This document shows positions 1-5,626 of a stretch of DNA of 6,701 bases, piece by piece; position 1 is the first letter of the stretch, and each line of letters begins with the position of its first letter. The notes below the pieces were generated by a model, which did no database searches, was not told the DNA's origin, and saw nothing but the letters and a program-made list of their open reading frames with translations. Source of the DNA: Actinomycetota bacterium (GTDB taxonomy: Bacteria; Actinomycetota; Acidimicrobiia; Acidimicrobiales; Microtrichaceae); contig WLLG01000116.1 in NCBI GenBank assembly GCA_009700815.1, positions 1 to 6,701 of the forward strand, written 5' to 3'. The translations under genes and the position numbers were made by a program.

Positions 1-501
1 CTGCTCAAAAGTCTAGGAATCGACGCAGAGATCATTGACGCCGAAGCAGATGCTGATGCTGCAGTGCTCGAGGCAGTTGAGCTTGCTGGCAGGCTCGAGG
101 CCGAGCGAGATGAGTACCTAGATCTGGCCCGGCGAGTTCAGGCTGACTTCGAGAACTACAAGCGGCGCGTTGATCAACAAAATGTGGAACTGCGGGCCCG
201 GGCTGCTGAACAGCTTGCTAGGGAACTGCTCCCAGTCCTCGATGCAGGCGAAGCCGCCTCTGCGCAAGGAATGCAAGATGCGGCAGCGATTTATAACCAG
301 TTGTTGAGTACCCTCGAAAAGCAGGGTTTGGCCAGCGTTGCCGAGTCAGACGTGGAATTTGATCCGAACATCCATGAAGCTGTCATGCATGAGGAGGGTG
401 AATCCGAAGGGGAGGCCGCAGTGGTAACTGAAATTCTTCGGACGGGCTACCTCTGGAACGATCGAGTGTTGCGGCCAGCCATGGTCAAAGTTCTGGGTTG
501 A
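1..501 (+). CDS. grpE: GrpE, nucleotide-exchange factor of DnaK (5' end cut off by window)
   Basis: GrpE releases ADP from the cytoplasmic chaperone DnaK and so resets its substrate-binding cycle. The reading frame is open from base 1 to the TGA at 499-501, giving 166 visible residues. A GTG at 64 could be read as a start, but the upstream codons are open and acidic (IDAEIIDAEADADAA), like the usual acidic GrpE N-terminus, so the gene very probably begins left of the window. The first half is charged and helical (ARRVQADFENYKRRVDQQN), matching the dimeric coiled coil. The C-terminal part carries the family signature: FDPNIHEAVMHEEG followed by VTEILRTGYLWNDRVLRPAMVKV, the beta-domain that contacts DnaK. 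dnaJ follows after 24 nt, so the two are almost certainly co-transcribed. The identification is firm; only the N-terminus is unseen. Confidence 0.96.
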   Translation: MLKSLGIDAEIIDAEADADAAVLEAVELAGRLEAERDEYLDLARRVQADFENYKRRVDQQNVELRARAAEQLARELLPVLDAGEAASAQGMQDAAAIYNQLLSTLEKQGLASVAESDVEFDPNIHEAVMHEEGESEGEAAVVTEILRTGYLWNDRVLRPAMVKVLG

Positions 502-514
502 GAGAACGAGTAGC

Positions 515-520
515 AGAAGG
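515..520 (+). promoter_or_regulatory. Ribosome binding site of dnaJ
   Basis: AGAAGG lies 5 nt before a GTG codon at 526. It supports that GTG as the dnaJ start rather than the second in-frame GTG at 535, which would have poorer spacing. Confidence 0.6.
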
Positions 521-525
521 GTTAG

Positions 526-1677
526 GTGAGTCGCGTGCAACGAGAGTGGTTTGAGAAGGACTACTACGCGCTCCTTGGCGTGGCACCCAAAGCCACTGCA
601 AAAGAGATCACAGCGGCCTATCGCAAACTTGCCCGCAAGTTGCACCCAGATGCCAACCCCGGGGACTCTGCCGCAGAGGACCAATTCAAAGAGGTCTCAG
701 CCGCGTATGAGGTAATCGGAGACGCAGACAAGCGTGCCGAATACGACGAGGCGCGACGTGTGGGGCCAATGTCTCAGGGCTTTGGCCCGAGCGGTACCCA
801 ACCGGGTGGCCCAGGCTTTGGTGGCCCAGGTGGAGCGCGATTCGACGGCCCAGATATTTCTGATCTGATCGGCAATCTCTTTAGTCGCGGCGGAAGGGGA
901 CAGCAGCAACCGCCACCTTCTGGACCCCGCCGAGGGACTGACATCGAAGCCGATCTTCACTTGGCTTTTGACGATTCGATTCGAGGGGCGACCACTACGG
1001 TCAATGTCACCTCGGATGTGCGCTGCCCCGACTGTTCGGGCAGCGGTGCAGCGGCGGGAACTTCGCCCAAGGTGTGTCCCGAATGCCATGGAAAGGGCGC
1101 CGTCGACGAAGACCAAGGCTTCTTTTCGTTCAGTCGACCATGTTCAACCTGCGGTGGACGAGGTCGGGTGATTGAGGTTCCCTGCATGATCTGTGCTGGC
1201 ACTGGTGCCGTGCGCCGGCCTCGGCAGGTCAAAGTCCGCATTCCTCAAGGAGTCCGAGACGGCCAAAAAATTCGTATCAAAGGCAAGGGTGGCGCCGGGG
1301 CAAATGGCGGCCCGGCCGGCGACTTATATGTGCGAGTTCATGTCGAGTCGCATCCTCTTTTTGGCCGCAAAGGCGATCACCTCACGGTGACCCTGCCGAT
1401 TACCTATCCCGAGGCAGCGCTCGGTGCAGATATTTCTGTGCCTACAACTGAGGGCGAGCCCGTCACCATCCGCGTGCCTGCTGGAACGGCAAGCGGTCGC
1501 ACCTTTCGGGTGAGAGGCCGTGGAGTTGCAGGGGCGAAAGCCCAGGGCGACTTGCTCGTAACCGTAGAGATAGACATCCCCCAGAACCTGTCCACCGAGG
1601 AGCGTGAAGCGCTGCAGGCCTATGCGGCACTTGCTTCGGAGTCCCCACGCGCACATCTGGGTGCTCCTCATGGCTGA
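526..1677 (+). CDS. dnaJ: DnaJ, type I J-domain co-chaperone
   Basis: DnaJ (Hsp40) delivers unfolded substrates to DnaK and stimulates its ATPase in the cytoplasm. The 383-residue protein has the full type I layout. The J domain is at about residues 9-75, with the essential HPD motif at 40-42 (LHPDANPG). A Gly/Phe-rich segment follows at about 79-110. Four CxxCxGxG zinc-binding repeats begin at C167 (CPDCSGSG), C184 (CPECHGKG), C206 (CSTCGGRG) and C220 (CMICAGTG). The C-terminal beta-sandwich substrate-binding and dimerisation region runs to the end. All eight zinc cysteines are present. The GTG start at 526 has a ribosome site and gives the normal N-terminus. Its place between grpE and hspR matches the DnaJ1 copy of actinobacterial dnaK operons rather than the second, hrcA-linked DnaJ2. 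The stop codon lies inside the beginning of hspR. Confidence 0.97.
   Translation: MSRVQREWFEKDYYALLGVAPKATAKEITAAYRKLARKLHPDANPGDSAAEDQFKEVSAAYEVIGDADKRAEYDEARRVGPMSQGFGPSGTQPGGPGFGGPGGARFDGPDISDLIGNLFSRGGRGQQQPPPSGPRRGTDIEADLHLAFDDSIRGATTTVNVTSDVRCPDCSGSGAAAGTSPKVCPECHGKGAVDEDQGFFSFSRPCSTCGGRGRVIEVPCMICAGTGAVRRPRQVKVRIPQGVRDGQKIRIKGKGGAGANGGPAGDLYVRVHVESHPLFGRKGDHLTVTLPITYPEAALGADISVPTTEGEPVTIRVPAGTASGRTFRVRGRGVAGAKAQGDLLVTVEIDIPQNLSTEEREALQAYAALASESPRAHLGAPHG
805..830 (+). repeat. Short in-frame repeat in the Gly/Phe-rich part of dnaJ
   Basis: GGTGGCCCAGG occurs at 805-815 and again at 820-830, a 15-bp (five-codon) period. It encodes GGPGF followed by GGPGG. It is a small in-frame duplication typical of the low-complexity Gly/Phe linker and probably reflects slippage. 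Confidence 0.55.
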
Positions 1678-2047
1678 GTTCCATCGTGCCGTCTATGTCA
1701 TTTCTGTAGCTGCCGAGCTTGCGGGTGTTCATCCGCAGACCTTGCGAATCTACGAGCGCAAGGGATTACTCGACCCCGGCCGAACCCGAGGGGGAAGTCG
1801 TCGCTACAGCGAGGCCGATATTGCTTTGCTGCGCAGAATCCAAGACCTGACAGCTGAGGGAATGAACTTGGCTGGAGTAAAGCGCGTGCTGCAACTTGAA
1901 CGCGAGCTTGAAGTCCTGCGTGAGGCCCTTGAGCGAGCGCAGTCGCAGGCGGCAGAAGATGTCGATTCAGTACACAGGCACTATCGGCGCGATCTTGTTC
2001 CCGTCAAACAGGCCGTAGTGCTCTATCAGCGGGACCGGCGCCGATGA
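1670..2047 (+). CDS. hspR: HspR, MerR-family heat-shock repressor
   Basis: HspR represses the dnaK operon, and often clpB, by binding inverted repeats called HAIR (CTTGAGT-N7-ACTCAAG); DnaK acts as its co-repressor. The 125-residue protein begins VYVISVAAELAGVHPQTLRIYERKGLL, a MerR winged helix-turn-helix (residues 8-34) with the HspR-specific HPQTLR sequence. The GGSRRYSEADIALLRRIQ wing and helix (41-58) and NLAGVKRVLQLE (66-77) follow. A coiled coil spans about 74-95. The tail is hydrophobic then basic (AVVLYQRDRRR, 115-125), resembling the C-terminal tail of mycobacterial HspR. I chose the ATG at 1670, which overlaps the end of dnaJ by 8 nt and gives the normal family N-terminus. Earlier in-frame starts (GTG 1604, ATG 1622) would add residues encoded within dnaJ. 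No good ribosome site precedes 1670, so translation probably depends on coupling to dnaJ. Confidence 0.95.
   Translation: MAEFHRAVYVISVAAELAGVHPQTLRIYERKGLLDPGRTRGGSRRYSEADIALLRRIQDLTAEGMNLAGVKRVLQLERELEVLREALERAQSQAAEDVDSVHRHYRRDLVPVKQAVVLYQRDRRR
2044..2047 (+). promoter_or_regulatory. ATGA start-stop overlap coupling hspR to the SGNH gene
   Basis: The ATG of the SGNH gene (2044-2046) shares bases with the TGA of hspR (2045-2047). Only a weak GGGA at 2031-2034 precedes it. This layout usually means that ribosomes finishing hspR restart on the next gene, tying the two protein levels together. Confidence 0.7.
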
Positions 2048-3000
2048 AACGCTTGTGGGCATTGCTCCTTATTTGTGTTCTTGCTGCTGTTTGTTTGACC
2101 TGGGCCGCCCCCTCGGGTGCTCAACAACGCAGCGTCGTGGTCGTCGGAGACAGCATTATTTTGGGAGCTCAAGGACCCATGGTCGCAGCATTTAGCAACG
2201 CAGGATGGGGGATCAATTTTGATGCGGTCGTCAGCCGGTCAACCTCGGCGGGCGCAGCTGCAATTGACGCTCACGGGATGGAACTCACGGACTCGCTAGT
2301 TATCAACCTGGGTGCCAATGACGCCGGCAACACTGCCTCGTATCGTCAAAAGGTTGAGCAGATTCTGAGCTCTACGGCAGGGGTTCCGCATGTGTACTGG
2401 CTGACCATCAGAGAGGTTCGTGACTATTACCCTGCGGCTAATCAAGCCCTCCGAGAAGTAGCCGCGGGGCATCCCAACGTAACCGTGTTGGATTGGAATG
2501 CAGCTACTGCCGGATCGACAGGGTTGACCTCGAGCGATGGTTTGCATCTGACTGGCTCTGGAGCAGCGGCCATGACTGACTTAGTTTTCGGTGCAGTGGT
2601 CAATTCGGTTATTCCACAAATTGCCCCAGCCCCCGCACCAACTCCTCCACCAGAGACTGTCCTACCAGCTACCGCGCCGCCAGCTGCCGCGCCGCCTGAG
2701 ACTGCACCACCTACATCGCTTCCGGCCACCACGGTGACGCCAACAACCCTGCCTACAACGACCACGAGCATGCCCCAGAGCACAACCTCGAGTACTCGCT
2801 TGGCTGCAGTTCTGCCCAAGTCGACCGCCGGTGGCAAGCGGATGGAGCGGGCACTTGACTCAGGGGGAGTGGATGTTGGCAGCGCGTTGGGGTGGACCTT
2901 GGGCGGAGGCTTTGCCTTGGTAGTTGTGCTGTTGGCTTTGGGCGGGGCGGCGCTGGGAACTTGGGCATTGATAGGCGCTGGAGCAAAAACCCCCGAATAA
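2044..3000 (+). CDS. Secreted, membrane-anchored SGNH-type hydrolase or acyltransferase
   Basis: This is a predicted extracellular SGNH (GDSL-like) enzyme of 318 residues. Family members remove or transfer acyl groups on carbohydrates, peptidoglycan or lipids; the substrate cannot be read here. A Sec signal peptide covers residues 1-26 (MKRLWALLLICVLAA..., likely cut after SGA). The catalytic domain spans about 29-190. It has GDSI with the nucleophile S37, a block III GAND at 90-93 (N92), and SSDGLHLT with D165 and H168 completing the triad. The core resembles the SGNH domain found at the C-terminus of OatA-like O-acetyltransferases, although no acyltransferase-3 membrane domain is present. 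A Pro/Thr/Ala-rich stalk (about 191-251) leads to a hydrophobic helix (about 284-313) near the C-terminus. The protein is therefore probably displayed on the outer face of the membrane. It overlaps hspR by 4 nt and precedes clpB, an unusual place for an envelope enzyme. Confidence 0.85.
   Translation: MKRLWALLLICVLAAVCLTWAAPSGAQQRSVVVVGDSIILGAQGPMVAAFSNAGWGINFDAVVSRSTSAGAAAIDAHGMELTDSLVINLGANDAGNTASYRQKVEQILSSTAGVPHVYWLTIREVRDYYPAANQALREVAAGHPNVTVLDWNAATAGSTGLTSSDGLHLTGSGAAAMTDLVFGAVVNSVIPQIAPAPAPTPPPETVLPATAPPAAAPPETAPPTSLPATTVTPTTLPTTTTSMPQSTTSSTRLAAVLPKSTAGGKRMERALDSGGVDVGSALGWTLGGGFALVVVLLALGGAALGTWALIGAGAKTPE
2665..2694 (+). repeat. Two 15-bp in-frame repeats in the stalk of the SGNH protein
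   Basis: CCAGCTACCGCGCCG (2665-2679) is followed directly by CCAGCTGCCGCGCCG (2680-2694), differing at one base. They encode PATAP and PAAAP. This is a tandem duplication within the Pro/Ala/Thr-rich stalk, where length changes are usually tolerated. Confidence 0.75.
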
Positions 3001-3043
3001 GGCAACACCGTAATAAGGCAACACCGCAATAAGGCAACACCGT
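2996..3043 (+). repeat. Three 16-bp direct repeats between the SGNH gene and clpB
   Basis: The unit AATAAGGCAACACCGT occurs at 2996-3011, 3012-3027 (last base C) and 3028-3043, with no spacer. A degenerate partial fourth unit, AAAAAGG at 3044-3050, follows. The first copy contains the stop codon of the SGNH gene, and the truncated fourth supplies the ribosome site of clpB. Because 16 is not a multiple of three, the TAA in each unit (2998, 3014, 3030) falls in a different frame. The array is not palindromic and does not match the HAIR or CIRCE consensus. Its function, if any, is unknown. Confidence 0.93.
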
Positions 3044-3046
3044 AAA

Positions 3047-3051
3047 AAGGA
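3047..3051 (+). promoter_or_regulatory. Ribosome binding site of clpB
   Basis: AAGGA lies 5 nt before the ATG at 3057. It is formed at the broken end of the 16-bp repeat array. It fixes the clpB start and gives an N-terminus (MGLDPNSWTLKTQEAV) that aligns with the ClpB N-domain. Confidence 0.7.
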
Positions 3052-3056
3052 CTGAT

Positions 3057-5582
3057 ATGGGACTTGATCCAAATAGCTGGACTTTGAAGACGCAGGAGGC
3101 TGTGAGCGCAGCGCTCGACTCAGCCAAGGCGCGCAATAACCCCGAGGTCACTCCCGATCACTTGTTGGCAGCACTGCTGCGTCAAGAAGATGGACTGGTC
3201 TTACCGGTGGTGACAAAGCTTGGGCTCTCGCCGCTCGCGATTCGAGATGGCGCAGATCAAGCCCTTGAGGAGTTACCGACCTCATATGGTTCAGAGTCGC
3301 GGGTTGGAAAGGCATTTACTTCACTCGTAGAACTCGCAGATGCTGAGCGCAAGGAACTTGCTGACGAGTACATCTCGACCGAGCATCTGCTGTTGGCATT
3401 CGTTGTATCGGATGCATCCAAGCCACTCGGCCAGCGGCGCTTGGGAGAGGTCGGAAAGGAGCAACTCCTTGCAGCCCTGCTCGAGGTTCGTGGTAGCAAG
3501 CGGGTCACTTCTCAGAACCCTGAGGACACGCTGCAGGCCCTCGAGAAATATGGACAGGATCTGACCGAGGCTGCTCGCGAAGGCAAGCTTGATCCAGTAA
3601 TCGGTCGCGATGAAGAGATCCGGCGGGTGATTCAGGTGTTGTCGCGCCGGCGCAAGAACAACCCCGTGCTGATTGGGGAGCCGGGCGTTGGAAAGACTGC
3701 AGTAGTCGAGGGTCTTGCGCAGCGCATTATCGATGGTGATGTCCCTGATTCTCTGAGGGATAAACGAGTCATTGCGCTCGACATGAGCGCCATGGTGGCC
3801 GGGGCAAAGTTCCGGGGCGACTTTGAGGAGCGACTGCAAGCTGTCCTGTCAGAGATCAAAGAATCTGACGGTCGAGTCATTACTTTTATTGATGAGATGC
3901 ACACCGTGGTGGGAGCCGGAGCCACAGGTGAAGGCGCCATGGATGCGGGCAACATGTTAAAGCCCATGCTGGCCCGAGGTGAGCTTCGTATGGTGGGCGC
4001 AACCACCCTGAATGAGTTCCGGAAGTACATCGAGAAAGACCCGGCCCTTGAACGCCGCTTTCAGCAAGTTTTTGTGGGCGAGCCTTCGGTGGAGTCAACT
4101 ATTGCCATTCTTCGTGGCCTACAGGAGCGCTACGAGATTCACCATGGGGTGCGCATTCAAGACCCGGCCTTGGTTGCCGCTGCCGTGCTCTCAGACCGCT
4201 ACCTGACGGGCAGGTTTTTGCCTGATAAGGCCATCGACTTGGTTGACGAGGCGGCTTCGAGTCTGCGGATCGAAAACGAATCCATGCCAAACGAGATCGA
4301 CATCGTCGAGCGCCGGTTGCGCGGTCTTGAGATCGAGAAAATGTCGTTAGCAAAAGAGACTGACGCCAACTCCCAGGAACGCTTGACCGTGCTCGAAGCA
4401 GAGATTGGCAACCTGCGCGAGGAACACGACTCGATGAATGCGCATTGGCAGGCCGAAAAGGAGTCGCTTGCGCAGATTCAAGAACTGAAGGAACGACTCG
4501 AGAACCTTCGCGCAGAGGCCGAGCGGGCTGAGCGTGATGGTGACTTCACTCGCGCCTCGGAGATTACCTACGGGCACCTTCCAATTCTGCAGAGAGAGGT
4601 TGAGGCCGCCACAGTCTCGATGGCAGAACTGCAAGCAGATAAGAAGATGCTGAAGGAAGAGGTAGATGCCGAAGACATCGCAGCGGTGGTGTCGAAGTGG
4701 ACTGGTGTTCCCGTGTCTCGTCTGATGGAGGGCGAGATGGCCAAGTTGCTCCACCTCGAAGAGGTGTTGCATCACAGGGTGATTGGACAAGATGAACCCG
4801 TCTCGGCCGTGGCGAACGCAATTCGCCGCAGCCGCGCTGGGTTGAGTGACCCCAACCGGCCAATCGGCAGCTTCTTGTTCTTGGGGCCCACAGGCGTAGG
4901 CAAGACAGAACTTGCGCGCAGTCTGGCTGACTACCTCTTTGATGATGAGCGTGCGATGGTGCGCATCGATATGAGCGAGTACATGGAGAAGCACGCAGTG
5001 AGTCGTCTCGTTGGTGCTCCTCCTGGTTACGTGGGCTACGACGAGGGTGGCCAACTCACTGAGGCAGTACGAAGGCGCCCCTACGCAGTTGTGCTGCTCG
5101 ATGAAGTCGAAAAGGCACACCCTGATGTGTTCAACATTTTATTGCAACTGCTCGATGACGGCCGACTCACCGATGGGCAAGGTCGAACGGTCAGCTTTGC
5201 AAACACTGTGCTCATCATGACTTCGAATCTGCCGGGTGACCCAGCTGATTTCTTTCGGCCTGAGTTCATTAACCGCGTAGATGAGATTGTTCGTTTCCGC
5301 TCCTTAGAGGAGTCGGACCTTGAACCCATCGTGGAGATTCAACTGGCGCTGCTTCGCAACAGGCTCGAAGAACGACGTATCACCTTGGAAGTGACTCCAG
5401 CGGCAATAGCCAAGCTTGCCCATGACGGCTACGACTCTGCATTTGGTGCTCGCCCGCTGAAGCGACTGATTCAAAAGCAAGTAGGGGACCGTCTTGCTAT
5501 GGCAATCCTTGACGGTTCCGTTGCGGAAGGGAATCGGGTGACCCTTGAGGTTGAGGACGGCAGCTTTGCCCTCAAGTCATGA
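3057..5582 (+). CDS. clpB: ClpB, Hsp100 protein disaggregase
   Basis: ClpB is a cytoplasmic hexameric AAA+ ATPase that pulls polypeptides out of aggregates and hands them to DnaK/DnaJ/GrpE. The 841-residue protein is slightly shorter than the roughly 860 usual for the family. The N-domain covers about 1-145. NBD1 has Walker A GEPGVGKT (207-214), pore loop GAKFRG (249-254, Phe where E. coli ClpB has Tyr), Walker B FIDE (D279, E280) and arginines at ALERRF (R333, R334). The coiled-coil middle domain, the mark of ClpB against ClpA or ClpC, spans about 405-545. SKWTGVP (546-552) opens NBD2, which has Walker A GPTGVGKT (610-617), pore loop GYVGY (Y658), Walker B LLDE (D682, E683), sensor-1 N724, arginine finger R740 in FINRVDE and sensor-2 GARPLK (R799). 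The sensor-1 to arginine-finger loop is shortened. It probably shares the upstream operon transcript. Confidence 0.97.
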   Translation: MGLDPNSWTLKTQEAVSAALDSAKARNNPEVTPDHLLAALLRQEDGLVLPVVTKLGLSPLAIRDGADQALEELPTSYGSESRVGKAFTSLVELADAERKELADEYISTEHLLLAFVVSDASKPLGQRRLGEVGKEQLLAALLEVRGSKRVTSQNPEDTLQALEKYGQDLTEAAREGKLDPVIGRDEEIRRVIQVLSRRRKNNPVLIGEPGVGKTAVVEGLAQRIIDGDVPDSLRDKRVIALDMSAMVAGAKFRGDFEERLQAVLSEIKESDGRVITFIDEMHTVVGAGATGEGAMDAGNMLKPMLARGELRMVGATTLNEFRKYIEKDPALERRFQQVFVGEPSVESTIAILRGLQERYEIHHGVRIQDPALVAAAVLSDRYLTGRFLPDKAIDLVDEAASSLRIENESMPNEIDIVERRLRGLEIEKMSLAKETDANSQERLTVLEAEIGNLREEHDSMNAHWQAEKESLAQIQELKERLENLRAEAERAERDGDFTRASEITYGHLPILQREVEAATVSMAELQADKKMLKEEVDAEDIAAVVSKWTGVPVSRLMEGEMAKLLHLEEVLHHRVIGQDEPVSAVANAIRRSRAGLSDPNRPIGSFLFLGPTGVGKTELARSLADYLFDDERAMVRIDMSEYMEKHAVSRLVGAPPGYVGYDEGGQLTEAVRRRPYAVVLLDEVEKAHPDVFNILLQLLDDGRLTDGQGRTVSFANTVLIMTSNLPGDPADFFRPEFINRVDEIVRFRSLEESDLEPIVEIQLALLRNRLEERRITLEVTPAAIAKLAHDGYDSAFGARPLKRLIQKQVGDRLAMAILDGSVAEGNRVTLEVEDGSFALKS

Positions 5583-5599
5583 ACTTGAACTGACCTAGA

Positions 5600-5626
5600 G
5601 CGCTGCTCTGCCTTACTGAGCAGCGC
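5600..5626. terminator. Perfect hairpin at the convergent end of clpB and the glycosyltransferase gene
   Basis: GCGCTGCTC (5600-5608) pairs perfectly with GAGCAGCGC (5618-5626) around a 9-nt loop. It begins 18 nt after the clpB stop. Its loop contains the stop codon of the opposite gene (5613-5615), and its right arm encodes that protein's last residues. Neither side has a run of T, so it is not a classical intrinsic terminator. It may still stop or stabilise both transcripts. Confidence 0.55.

Noticed and set aside
64..66. GTG at 64 as the real start of grpE
   Set aside because: The frame is open upstream with the acidic composition normal for the GrpE N-terminus, and starting here would leave a protein shorter than the family.
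2071..2097. Lipoprotein signal (lipobox) in the SGNH protein around C17
   Set aside because: The residues before the cysteine are AAV and the position -1 residue is Val rather than Gly, Ala or Ser. A standard Sec cut after SGA fits better.
2812..2838. LPKSTAGG in the SGNH protein as a sortase (LPXTG-type) anchor
   Set aside because: It has an extra residue compared with LPXTG, lies more than 25 residues before the hydrophobic helix, and the C-terminus lacks the usual cluster of positive charges. A simple membrane anchor fits better.
2442..3029. Open frame of 195 codons on the - strand opposite the SGNH gene, Ala/Gly/Val-rich
   Set aside because: Its composition is the mirror of the Pro/Thr stalk and the membrane helix on the + strand. 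The + strand frame has a signal peptide and a catalytic triad, so the reverse frame is a shadow.
4347..5120. Long open frame of 257 codons on the - strand inside clpB
   Set aside because: It lies wholly within an unmistakable clpB frame, its translation matches no family I recognise, and it is rich in Cys and His as expected from reading a GC-rich gene backwards.
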